From contig UQDP01000004.1 of the NCBI GenBank assembly GCA_900539845.1, forward strand, positions 69,450 through 133,449: 64,000 bases of DNA, written 5' to 3'. A model generated the notes under the pieces. The model ran no database searches. It was not told where the DNA came from and was given only the letters and a program-made list of their open reading frames with translations. The DNA comes from an uncultured Oscillospiraceae bacterium (GTDB taxonomy: Bacteria > Bacillota > Clostridia > Oscillospirales > Acutalibacteraceae). Of the stretch, positions 42,996 through 51,131 are shown piece by piece. The first letter of the stretch is position 1; each line of letters opens with the position of its first letter. The position numbers were made by a program, and so were the translations under genes.

Positions 42996-43033
42996 AACAC
43001 AATTTTGTGTTGACAATAACACGATATTGTGTT
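42996..43033. promoter_or_regulatory. two operators upstream of the XRE gene
   Basis: AACACAATTTTGTGTT (42996-43011, perfect) and AACACGATATTGTGTT (43018-43033, one mismatch pair), centres 22 bp apart, about two turns. They overlap promoter-like elements. Confidence 0.65.
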
Positions 43034-43095
43034 ATTATTGAGCCACAGAAACCGTTTTTAATAATCACCGCCCAGAAAAAAATAAAAAATTTTTA

Positions 43096-43743
43096 TTAGG
43101 CTTTCAAGATTCTATCAGCGGCGGCTTTCAGATTTTCGCATTTGGCGAAAAGCAAGCCGTCCGTTTCCTCGTCACCCTGCCAAAGATCGGGCACCATAAT
43201 GACTTTCATACCGGCAGAATAAGCGGAAAGGATACCGTTTTTTGAGTCCTCAACAGCAAAACACTCGTCGGGATTTACGCCGAGCACCTCGGCGGCTTTA
43301 AGATAAATATCCGGCTCGGGCTTGGATTTTTCTATCATATCGCCGCTTATAATGACCTCAAAATAATCCGTTATTCCGGCGCTTTCCAGATTGCGCAGAA
43401 CACCCTTTTTGCCTGTTGATGAGGCAAGAGCGATCTGAAAGCCGCTGTTTTTCAGCGCATTCAGCGCATCATGCACATACGGCTTTTGCGGCACGCCGTT
43501 TTCCGCAAAATAGGTATAGGTGTATTCACGGCAGAGCCGGTGAAAGGCTTCAAGTTCAAAATTTTCTCCGTAATATTCTTTTAAAATGCCGTCCACCGCG
43601 GCGGCGTTCATACCAAGCGTTTTATATGCAAGGCCGCTTGCCGGCGCAATGCCCAGCTTTTTGCACGCATAGTCCCACGCCGCGAAACCAACGCTTTCCG
43701 TGTCAAACAAAACGCCGTCCATATCAAAAACAACTGCTTTCAA
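43096..43743 (-). CDS. HAD-superfamily phosphatase (beta-phosphoglucomutase-like)
   Basis: 215 residues. Motif I AVVFDMDGVLFDTE, helical cap, motif II LASSTGKKGVL, motif III Lys in SKPEPDIYL and motif IV CFAVEDSKNGI. Could be a sugar-phosphate phosphatase or phosphomutase. TTG start at 43743 chosen for GGGAGGG upstream; a longer frame upstream lacks support. Confidence 0.85.
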   Translation of the reverse strand: MKAVVFDMDGVLFDTESVGFAAWDYACKKLGIAPASGLAYKTLGMNAAAVDGILKEYYGENFELEAFHRLCREYTYTYFAENGVPQKPYVHDALNALKNSGFQIALASSTGKKGVLRNLESAGITDYFEVIISGDMIEKSKPEPDIYLKAAEVLGVNPDECFAVEDSKNGILSAYSAGMKVIMVPDLWQGDEETDGLLFAKCENLKAAADRILKA

Positions 43744-43822
43744 GCCGATCCCTCCCGAAACCATTATAAAACATCTATATACACGGCGCAACAGCAAACA
43801 CCGCCCTTATGCAACGCATATC

Positions 43823-43859
43823 AAAAAAACAGCGGACAGTTTTTAGCTGTCCGCTGTTA
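43823..43859 (-). terminator. terminator of the ribbon-helix-helix gene at 43.9 kb
   Basis: AACAGCGGACAG and CTGTCCGCTGTT stem; on the minus strand it is followed by T7. Confidence 0.85.
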
Positions 43860-43911
43860 AAAGGAAGTTCCGCAGGGAGCGATGCCCGCATCACTCCGTT
43901 TCCTATGCATA

Positions 43912-44076
43912 TCAGTCAACATTGATTTCTCCGTGCTTTTGCTCATGTTTTTCAACGGCATCTCTAATCAATATAAGAATCTCACTGTTTGCACTGCGAC
44001 CTTCATAATCCGCAACAACATGCAATTTGTGAAGAAGATTTTCATCTATTCTGATAGACAAACTTTTCATAGCCAT
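43912..44076 (-). CDS. Arc-type ribbon-helix-helix protein (first copy)
   Basis: 54 residues: MAMKSLSIRIDENLLHKLHV then ADYEGRSANSEILILIRDAV. The beta strand plus two helices of an Arc/MetJ repressor. GAGGTT lies upstream of the ATG. Divergent from the SLOG-family gene, with repeated ATTATGT/ACATAAT sites between them. Confidence 0.8.
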   Translation of the reverse strand: MAMKSLSIRIDENLLHKLHVVADYEGRSANSEILILIRDAVEKHEQKHGEINVD

Positions 44077-44095
44077 ATTTTAACCTCAAACACAT

Positions 44096-44160
44096 TTTAT
44101 TATGTATTTATTTTATATCCATTATGTGTTATAATGAGTTTAATAGATACATAATATATC
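44096..44160. promoter_or_regulatory. putative RHH operators between divergent genes
   Basis: TTATTATGTA (44098-44107), the dyad CATTAT-GTGTT-ATAATG (44120-44136) and TACATAATA (44148-44156) share an ATTATGT/ACATAAT unit. They cover the promoters of the RHH gene and the SLOG gene. Confidence 0.5.
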
Positions 44161-44184
44161 TAAAATATGTTCACGAGGTGCATT

Positions 44185-44520
44185 ATGGAAATCGCAATTA
44201 TCGGCTCAAGGAACCTTATGGTAAACAATCTCGAAAACTATCTGCCAACGGGCATTTCCGAAATCGTATCAGGCGGCGCACGCGGAATTGATACCTGTGC
44301 AAGAGCTTATGCTGAAAGCCACGGATTGAAATTAACAGAATTTTTACCCGAATATGAAAAAGACGGGCGAGCCGCACCGCTCAAAAGAAATCTGCAAATC
44401 ATAAGCTACGCCGATGAGGTATATGCCTTTTGGGACGGCAGTTCGCGCGGCACGAAGTTCGTTATAGACCAATGTAAAAAAGCAGACAAAAAGATCCGAA
44501 TCTTCGTTAAAAAAACTTAA
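44185..44520 (+). CDS. SLOG-superfamily (YpsA/DUF2493-like) protein
   Basis: 111 residues: EIAIIGSRNL, then the Gly-rich loop EIVSGGARGIDTCARAYAE and KRNLQIISYADEVYAFWDGSSRGT. A Rossmann-like SLOG fold that binds nucleotides or their derivatives; such proteins appear in nucleotide-signal and stress or defence settings. ATG at 44185 with GAGGTG upstream. Confidence 0.8.
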   Translation: MEIAIIGSRNLMVNNLENYLPTGISEIVSGGARGIDTCARAYAESHGLKLTEFLPEYEKDGRAAPLKRNLQIISYADEVYAFWDGSSRGTKFVIDQCKKADKKIRIFVKKT

Positions 44521-44548
44521 AACCGCAGTTTTCTAAAACAAACCGACC

Positions 44549-44824
44549 TAAGCTTCCGAGAGTCGAACACAATATGGTTTTAAGCGGCTGATTTCCGCTC
44601 AGTCTGCGTTAAAAAGCCTCGGTATACAGTAGTATACCTGCGTTTTTTGCCTTGCCCGTACAAAAATCCGCTCGCTTAAAACTGCATTGCACTGAAAAGC
44701 TGGAAGCTTAATTGAATTTTTGCTTTTGAGACCGCCGATGTGCTTACGCACTTCCAGGGCGAAAAAGTGAAAATGCGCTAAGATAACGCTTTTCAGCATA
44801 TCGGGTTCGATTCTCGGAAGCTTA
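44549..44824. repeat. 276-bp element bounded by 28-bp inverted repeats
   Basis: The left arm (44549-44576) and right arm (44797-44824) are inverted copies matching at 25 of 28 positions, built on TTCGAYTCTCGGAAGCTTA. The inside has smaller hairpins, e.g. GGTATACAGTAGTATACC. The arms look like the T loop and 3' acceptor side of a tRNA. No coding frame is convincing. Confidence 0.6.
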
Positions 44825-44834
44825 ACCTGCAATA

Positions 44835-45011
44835 TCAGTCCTCTTTAATTTCAATTGCGCCGTTTTCCCGTTCAAACTGAGCAACTCTTTTTTTGAGGTA
44901 CTGCTCAATTTCTTTATTCGCAGACCTGCCCTCTGCCTCGGCAATATAACGGAATTTTTTGAAAAGCACTCTGTCAACACGCAGCGTGTATCTTAAAAGT
45001 TTATCGTCCAT
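44835..45011 (-). CDS. Arc-type ribbon-helix-helix protein (second copy)
   Basis: 58 residues: DDKLLRYTLRVDRVLFKKF then IAEAEGRSANKEIEQYLKKRV. Related in pattern (EGRSAN) to the copy at 43.9 kb. Divergent from the small gene at 45138 with TGACGY sites in between. Confidence 0.8.
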   Translation of the reverse strand: MDDKLLRYTLRVDRVLFKKFRYIAEAEGRSANKEIEQYLKKRVAQFERENGAIEIKED

Positions 45012-45022
45012 TCGTGTACTCC

Positions 45023-45113
45023 TTACGTCATTTTAACATTATTATGACTAAATTATAGCGAAAATATTGCGTCATAACAGAAATGGTGGTATAATGACGT
45101 AAAAATGACGCAT
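45023..45113. promoter_or_regulatory. putative RHH operators, four TGACGY half-sites
   Basis: TTACGTCAT (45023-45031), TTGCGTCAT (45067-45075), ATGACGTAA (45094-45102) and ATGACGCAT (45105-45113). The last two are direct repeats 11 bp apart, flanking TATAAT (45090-45095) of the rightward gene; the first two face the other way. Confidence 0.6.
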
Positions 45114-45137
45114 TATTTTTTTTTCAGGAGGAACAAC

Positions 45138-45296
45138 ATGTATACAATTTCAAGAAGGGATGCGAACGGAAAAATAACCGAAGAGGAATTCAGGTCATTT
45201 CCGCATGCGGTAAACATACTGCTGAACTATATCTATTATCCCGTACACGGCGATTACACAATTACATTTTCACGCCGTATAGAACGCAGGGAATGA
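45138..45296 (+). CDS. small basic protein of unknown function
   Basis: 52 residues, YTISRRDANGKITEEEFRSF then a hydrophobic middle and basic end. AGGAGG 6 nt before the ATG is strong evidence that it is translated. Divergent partner of the RHH gene. Confidence 0.6.
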   Translation: MYTISRRDANGKITEEEFRSFPHAVNILLNYIYYPVHGDYTITFSRRIERRE

Positions 45297-45318
45297 AAAT
45301 TTTTCATAAACGAACGAA

Positions 45319-45346
45319 GCGCCCCGCCTTTCGGCGGGGCGTTTTG
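45319..45346 (+). terminator. terminator
   Basis: CGCCCCGCC, short loop TTTC, GGCGGGGCG, then TTTTG. Lies between the convergent small gene and ABC transporter gene. Confidence 0.8.
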
Positions 45347-45362
45347 TTGTTTTAAGGTTGTT

Positions 45363-47267
45363 TTAAGCCGGGCGTTCGGCAAAATTACCGGTGTAAAGCT
45401 GATAATATTTGCCCTTCTGCTCGATCAGATCATCGTGGTTTCCTCGTTCAATGATCCTGCCGTGCTCAAGCACCATAATGCAGTCCGCATTCTTGACCGT
45501 GGAAAGCCTGTGCGCGATTACGAATGTGGTTCTGCCCTTCATAAGCGCGTCCATACCTTTCTGAACAAGCTCCTCTGTTCTTGTATCTATGGAAGAAGTA
45601 GCCTCGTCAAGAATGAGCACCGGCGGATCGGCAACTGCCGCTCTTGCGATTGCGAGAAGCTGGCACTGACCCTGTGAAAGGTTGCCGCCGTCGCCGTCTA
45701 TCATCGTATCATACCCGTCCGGCAGACGTGAGATGAATCCGTGCGCGTTAGCAAGCTTTGCCGCGGCGATACATTCCTCGTCTGTTGCGTCTATCTTGCC
45801 ATAGCGGATATTATCCATAATCGTGCCTGTAAACAGGTGTGTATCCTGAAGAACTATGCCGAGCGTGCTGCGCAGGGCAGGCTTTTTGATCTTGGTTATA
45901 TTGATACCGTCATAGCGTATTTTACCATCCTGAATATCATAGAAACGGTTGATCAGGTTCGTGATGGTGGTCTTGCCCGCGCCGGTAGAGCCTACGAAGG
46001 CGATCTTCTGACCCGGCTCAGCGTAGAGCTTAATATCGTGGAGCACCATTTTATCGTCTGTATAGCCGAAGTCAACGCCGTCCAGCACGATACCGCCCTC
46101 CAGCTTCTGATACGTGATGGTGCCGTCCGCCTTATGCGGATGTTTCCAAGCCCATACGCCTGTTCTGTGATCCGCTTCGGTGAGCGTGCCGTCCTCATTT
46201 TCCACAGCGTTCACCATTTCAACATAACCGTTATCCTCTTCGGGCTTTTCATCAAACAGCTCAAAGACACGCTTTGTGCCGGCAACCGCCATAATGATGG
46301 AGTTCATCTGCTGGCTGATTTGCGCAATCGGCTGGCTGAAGCTCTTGTTCAGACCCATAAAGGCAACGACCGTGCCCACAGTTGCGCCGGCAATACCAGC
46401 TCCGCCGTTTCCGAGCACCATAGCCGCGCCGACAGCGGCACAGAGCACATAGCTTAAATTGCCTATGTTTACATTGACGGGCATCATCATATTTGCATAT
46501 TTATTCGCCTTATAGGAGCTGAAGCGAAGATCTTCATTAATCTTGTCAAAATCTGCCTTTGCCTGTTCTTCGTGGCAGAATACCTTAACGACCTTCTGAC
46601 CGTCAAGCATTTCCTCAATGAAACCATCGACCGCGCCGAGAGCTTTCTGCTGTTTATCAAAATATTTGCCCGATCGCTGGGTGAACTTTCTTGTTACCAC
46701 AAGCATGACGCATGCCATAAGCACGGTGATTGCCGCAAGCACATAGTTCATACGAATCATTGCAACAAGCGAGAAAATCAGAGTTATTAGAGAATTGAAT
46801 ATCTGCGGAATACTCTGGTTGATCAGCTGGCGCATGGTGTCTATATCATTTGTATAAACGCTCATTATATCGCCGTGCGCGTGGGTGTCAAAATACTTGA
46901 TCGGCAGTTTTTCCATATTTTTGAAAAGGTCTGTACGAAGCGTCTGCATCGTATTCTGCGTAACATTGACCATGATTCTTGAATACGTGAACGACGCGAT
47001 GATGCCGACAAGATAAATCGCCGCCACTCTTATCAGCGCATTTGCCAGTCCGCTGAAATCATTGGAACCGGAAGTGAGCATAGGCTGAATATAATCATCG
47101 ACAAGCGACTGGATGAACACCATGCCCTGCATCTGCGCAAACGCGGAAACGATGATGCAGACGATAACGAAAAGCCATGCCACTTTGTTGTTTGCGATCA
47201 TATATTTCAGAACGCGCGAAAAGGATTTGGCGCCGTTTCTGAGATTGCTTTTATTTTCGTTTTTCAT
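45363..47267 (-). CDS. ABC exporter, fused permease-ATPase subunit 1
   Basis: 634 residues: six membrane helices, then an ATPase with Walker A VGSTGAGKTTITN, Walker B PVLILDEATSSID and H loop VIAHRLST. The signature is LSQGQ rather than LSGGQ. There is an extra ~40-residue segment between the membrane part and the ATPase (ENEDGTLTEADHRTGVWAW). Forms a heterodimer with the next subunit. ATG at 47267 with AAAGGAGGG. Confidence 0.92.
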   Translation of the reverse strand: MKNENKSNLRNGAKSFSRVLKYMIANNKVAWLFVIVCIIVSAFAQMQGMVFIQSLVDDYIQPMLTSGSNDFSGLANALIRVAAIYLVGIIASFTYSRIMVNVTQNTMQTLRTDLFKNMEKLPIKYFDTHAHGDIMSVYTNDIDTMRQLINQSIPQIFNSLITLIFSLVAMIRMNYVLAAITVLMACVMLVVTRKFTQRSGKYFDKQQKALGAVDGFIEEMLDGQKVVKVFCHEEQAKADFDKINEDLRFSSYKANKYANMMMPVNVNIGNLSYVLCAAVGAAMVLGNGGAGIAGATVGTVVAFMGLNKSFSQPIAQISQQMNSIIMAVAGTKRVFELFDEKPEEDNGYVEMVNAVENEDGTLTEADHRTGVWAWKHPHKADGTITYQKLEGGIVLDGVDFGYTDDKMVLHDIKLYAEPGQKIAFVGSTGAGKTTITNLINRFYDIQDGKIRYDGINITKIKKPALRSTLGIVLQDTHLFTGTIMDNIRYGKIDATDEECIAAAKLANAHGFISRLPDGYDTMIDGDGGNLSQGQCQLLAIARAAVADPPVLILDEATSSIDTRTEELVQKGMDALMKGRTTFVIAHRLSTVKNADCIMVLEHGRIIERGNHDDLIEQKGKYYQLYTGNFAERPA

Positions 47268-47281
47268 TGTGCGCCCTCCTT

Positions 47282-49015
47282 TCACTGCTGGTCAAAATCT
47301 CCGCCGCCCTGCTGGGACTCGAAGATCTCACTGTAAATCTCGTTTGTTTTCAAAAGGTTTTCATGTGTGTCAAATCCGTTTATGCTGCCCTCGTCCAGAA
47401 CAATGATCCTGTCTGCGTCCTTAACACTGGAGATACGCTGGGCAATGATGATCTTTGTGGTATCGGGGATCTTGGTGGCGAACGCCTCTCTTATCTTAGC
47501 GTCCGTAGCGGTATCGACCGCCGAAGTGGAATCGTCAAGAATAAGGACTTTCGGCTTTTTGAGCAGCGCTCTGGCAATACAGAGCCTTTGCTTCTGACCG
47601 CCGGAAACATTCGTGCCGCCGCGCTCGATATGCGTGTTATACTTATCCGGCATACGCTCGATAAACTCGTCTGCGCAGGCAGCCTGACAGGCCGCTATGC
47701 ACTCTTCCTCGGTGGCATTCGGGTTGCCCCATCTGAGATTATCAAGAATAGAGCCGGAGAAAAGCACGTTTTTCTGAAGTACCACGGAAACCTGATTTCG
47801 CAGCACCTCCGTGTCATATTTTCTGACGTCAATACCGCCGACGCAAACGCTGCCTGAGCTGACGTCGTAAAGGCGGCAGATAAGGTTTACAAAGCTGCTC
47901 TTGCCGCTGCCCGTGCCGCCGATGATACCGATGGTCTCGCCCGATTGAATATGGATATCAATATCGTTAAGGGCGTTTTTATCGCTGTCTTTCCTGTAAG
48001 AAAAGTTAACGTGGTTGAAATCAATACTGCCGTCCTTCACCTCTTCAATCGGATTCTCGGGATTGTGAATATCGGGAACCTCGTTAAGCACCTGTGAGAT
48101 ACGGTGGATACTTGCAGAGCTCATAGCAATCATAACAAAAATCATGCTGAGCATCATAAGCGCCATCAAGATCTGCATGATGTATGAAAGAAGCGTTGTA
48201 AGATTTCCGGTCGTCATGCTGCCGGCTACGATATAGTGGGCGGCTAACCATGAAATCGCTATGGTGCAGCCGTAAACGCAAAGCATCAGCGCAGGAGCGT
48301 TCAACGTCAGGTAGCCCTCCGCTTTAATATTGAATTTTTTAAGAAGGTTTATTACTTTCGTAAACTTTTCAATCTCATGATCCTCGCGCACATAGGATTT
48401 TACCACCCTGATTGCCGAAATATTCTCCTGAATATCGGCATTTACACGGTCATAGGTGTTGAAAGCCTTATCGAAATATTTAAGAGAAAGCCGTATTATA
48501 ATGGCTAAAACGCAGCCGAGCAGAATGATTGCAACAAAAAACACAAGGCTTATCTTTTTGCTGATGAAAAAGCACATCAGCCAGCTGAAAACAAGCGTCA
48601 GCGGTGCCCTTGTTGCAATTCTCAGGGTCATCATATAAGCATTCTGGATATTTGTAACATCCGTTGTCATACGTGTTACAAGACCTGCGGTGCTGAAATG
48701 GTCGATATTCGAAAAAGAGAAGGTCTGCACCTTATCATAAATGCCCTTTCTCAAATTTGCCGCAAATCCCGAAGACGCCCTTGCAACATATCTTCCGCCG
48801 AGCGCTCCGAAACAAAGACTCAGCGCTGCCATAACAAGCATAATGCCGCCGTAAATATATACGTTTTTGATATTGCCGGCGGAAATGCCTCTGTCGATTA
48901 TGTAAGACGTTACAAAAGGCAGCAAAACTTCCATCAATACTTCAAGCATTGTGTAGAAAATAGTTAAAAAGGAATCTTTTTTGTAATTTTTAACGTATTT
49001 CAATACTGTTTTCAA
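47282..49015 (-). CDS. ABC exporter, fused permease-ATPase subunit 2
   Basis: 577 residues, six membrane helices plus ATPase with GGTGSGKSSFVN, signature NVSGGQKQRLCIARAL and KVLILDDSTSAVD. The catalytic Glu after Walker B is Asp (LDDSTS), as often seen at the degenerate site of heterodimeric exporters, so ATP hydrolysis would rest on the partner. Starts 1 bp after the marR stop. Confidence 0.92.
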   Translation of the reverse strand: MKTVLKYVKNYKKDSFLTIFYTMLEVLMEVLLPFVTSYIIDRGISAGNIKNVYIYGGIMLVMAALSLCFGALGGRYVARASSGFAANLRKGIYDKVQTFSFSNIDHFSTAGLVTRMTTDVTNIQNAYMMTLRIATRAPLTLVFSWLMCFFISKKISLVFFVAIILLGCVLAIIIRLSLKYFDKAFNTYDRVNADIQENISAIRVVKSYVREDHEIEKFTKVINLLKKFNIKAEGYLTLNAPALMLCVYGCTIAISWLAAHYIVAGSMTTGNLTTLLSYIMQILMALMMLSMIFVMIAMSSASIHRISQVLNEVPDIHNPENPIEEVKDGSIDFNHVNFSYRKDSDKNALNDIDIHIQSGETIGIIGGTGSGKSSFVNLICRLYDVSSGSVCVGGIDVRKYDTEVLRNQVSVVLQKNVLFSGSILDNLRWGNPNATEEECIAACQAACADEFIERMPDKYNTHIERGGTNVSGGQKQRLCIARALLKKPKVLILDDSTSAVDTATDAKIREAFATKIPDTTKIIIAQRISSVKDADRIIVLDEGSINGFDTHENLLKTNEIYSEIFESQQGGGDFDQQ

Positions 49016-49450
49016 TCATTTTTCCTCCGTTTCCATATAGTTTTTAAAACTTTGTCTCAGCGCGGTTAATAATTTCGTCTGCCACTTGAACGCGGTTTCA
49101 AGCTCGGTCTGTGAAAACGGCTCGAATATCTCCTGTTCAACAAAGGCAAATTCGCGCAGCATACCGTTCTTAACGCGCAGAGCCTTTTGGGTGGGTATAA
49201 CCTTTTTGCGCCGGTTATCCTCTTCAAGCGTTTCAACCCTGATAAAATCTTTTGCCGAAAGCTTTTTCAAGATGGAAGATACCGTACTTTTCGATATACC
49301 GAGTTCCCTGTTCAGATCGGATGTGTCCGCGCCGCCGCATTTAATAATGTATGCAAGCATTCCGCTCTGCGCCGCCGTCAGACCGAATTTTTCAGCGCGC
49401 ATATCCAGATATCTGTCCGTTAGGATGCAGATATCCTTGTTGTTTTTCAT
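49016..49450 (-). CDS. MarR-family regulator of the ABC exporter
   Basis: 144 residues with a winged helix: GLTAAQSGMLAYIIKCGGADTSDLNRELGISKSTVSSILKKL. First gene of the marR-ABC-ABC operon and its likely repressor. ATG at 49450 chosen for AGGAAG upstream; an in-frame GTG nine codons earlier has no spaced site. Confidence 0.88.
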   Translation of the reverse strand: MKNNKDICILTDRYLDMRAEKFGLTAAQSGMLAYIIKCGGADTSDLNRELGISKSTVSSILKKLSAKDFIRVETLEEDNRRKKVIPTQKALRVKNGMLREFAFVEQEIFEPFSQTELETAFKWQTKLLTALRQSFKNYMETEEK

Positions 49451-49639
49451 TATTTCTTCCTGAAGCGTAGCTTTCACCTCCGTTAGTCAGACGGCTTACA
49501 AAAAACCGCTGACAAATCTTTGTACATATAATATATATCACAAAAACGCTTGATTTTGAAATAAAAATAGTTTATTATCTATAAAAGAATTTTATTGAAC
49601 AGCATTTGATTGTTAAATCATTAACAAGGAGGACAATTT

Positions 49640-50524
49640 ATGAATACCGTTCAGCTGGAATGTTTTATGGAGGTATCCGTCTGCCTTAATTTTTCACGCG
49701 CAGCGGAAAATCTGCGAATGACGCAGCCTGCCGTCAGCCACCAGATAAATTCTCTGGAAGCTGAGCTTGGAACAAAGCTTTTCAACAGAACAAGCAAAAG
49801 CGTTGAGTTGACGAGAGACGGGATCAGATTTATAGGTCCTGCCTCTGACGCGCTGAAAATACTGCGCAACGCAAAAGCAAGGATAAGTGAAAAAGACGCA
49901 ACGGAGGTGCTTCCCATTGGAATAAGCTGCCGCAATCAGCAAATGCTGGATGTGCTGGCGCCTATCCTTGAAAAGCTCGCCCGGGAGATACCGAACGCAA
50001 GGCCGATTGTAAAAATGACGCCGTTCATGCCGTTGGACGCGCTTTCCGAAAACGAGACGATAGATGTTTTGTTTGGACTGAGGAGCACAGAAACTTCACG
50101 AAATAAAATCATTTATAAGGAGCTCAAAAAATGCCGCCTGATGTGCGTTTGCTCTGAAAAGCACAAACTTGCGGAATGCGAATCGGTAAAAACAGACATG
50201 CTTTCCAGCCTGAGTATCGCCATGATCTCGCGCCAGCGTGAAACGCCCGAAATATCAAAAGTGATCACAGCCGCTTCAGCTTCTTTGCAGCAAAATCAGA
50301 TGTATCTGTGCGATACTTACGAATGCGCGATGCCGCTTGTGAAAGCGGGGTTATGCTATTGCGTGCTGCCTGATCTTCCGGCAAAAAAAGAAGAAGGTCT
50401 GAAATACATTCCGATTTCAGACGCATCTCCCGTTTCCTTCGGCATATTCTATTCAACCATCAAGGGCAATCCGATTTTAAAGCGTTTTATAGAGATTACA
50501 AGACTTATTATAAAAGACCGATAA
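49640..50524 (+). CDS. LysR-family transcriptional regulator
   Basis: 294 residues: N-terminal helix-turn-helix MNTVQLECFMEVSVCLNFSR, AAENLRMTQPAVSHQINSLE; C-terminal periplasmic-binding-like effector domain. AAGGAGG before the ATG. Divergent from the marR operon; target and effector unknown. Confidence 0.9.
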   Translation: MNTVQLECFMEVSVCLNFSRAAENLRMTQPAVSHQINSLEAELGTKLFNRTSKSVELTRDGIRFIGPASDALKILRNAKARISEKDATEVLPIGISCRNQQMLDVLAPILEKLAREIPNARPIVKMTPFMPLDALSENETIDVLFGLRSTETSRNKIIYKELKKCRLMCVCSEKHKLAECESVKTDMLSSLSIAMISRQRETPEISKVITAASASLQQNQMYLCDTYECAMPLVKAGLCYCVLPDLPAKKEEGLKYIPISDASPVSFGIFYSTIKGNPILKRFIEITRLIIKDR

Positions 50525-50586
50525 TGAAGCAAAAGCAATAAAACCGAAACTTCCTTTAACTTGCATAAGAAAAGGTTTTCAAAACT

Positions 50587-50620
50587 AAAGCCCGGCGCAA
50601 AAGCTGCCGGGCTTTAATTT
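50587..50620. terminator. bidirectional terminator between lysR and xre genes
   Basis: AAAGCCCGGC and GCCGGGCTTT stem with an AT-rich tail on each side. Confidence 0.8.
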
Positions 50621-50623
50621 TAA

Positions 50624-50962
50624 TCAAACTCTTGAATCATCATTTCTGTGGATATAAGCATCGAGCAGTTTCCAAACTGTTTTCTGCTCTTCTTCAGACA
50701 TGGAAGCAATCATATCGATAATATTCTCATCGATCTCATCCTTCATTGTGCCTGAGATGAAATAATCCGCGTTTACTTCAAGAATTTCGCAGATCTTGAT
50801 AAAGCTTTTCATTCTCGGATAACTTCTGCCGGTTTCAATATTTGAAATCTGGTGTTCGCTGAGCCCTATCTGCTCCGCGAGCTCACTTTGGTTGATGCCG
50901 AGTTGCTTTCTTCTCTGCATGATACGCAGACCCAAAATAGCCTGCTTGTCTATTTTTCTCAT
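50624..50962 (-). CDS. XRE-family regulator
   Basis: 112 residues: QRRKQLGINQSELAEQIGLSEHQISNIETGRSYP helix-turn-helix, then an acidic helical tail (MKDEIDENIIDMIASMSEEE). Likely a dimerising repressor. Target unknown. Confidence 0.82.
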   Translation of the reverse strand: MRKIDKQAILGLRIMQRRKQLGINQSELAEQIGLSEHQISNIETGRSYPRMKSFIKICEILEVNADYFISGTMKDEIDENIIDMIASMSEEEQKTVWKLLDAYIHRNDDSRV

Positions 50963-51131
50963 AACAACACCCCGAAAGCAATCTTAACATTATATTGACA
51001 AAAATGGAATGACTTTTTATTTGATTTATGAATTAATGTGAACGTTTATGAAATGTTCACATACATTCCGAAAATTTTAGTGAACTTGTCAAAAAAACAA
51101 ATGCCAAAAGTGCCTGAAAAACGACAAATTT

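Noticed and set aside
43010..43038. Plus-strand promoter TTGACA-N17-TATTAT
   Set aside because: No plus-strand gene or terminator follows; it overlaps the XRE operators and may be coincidence.
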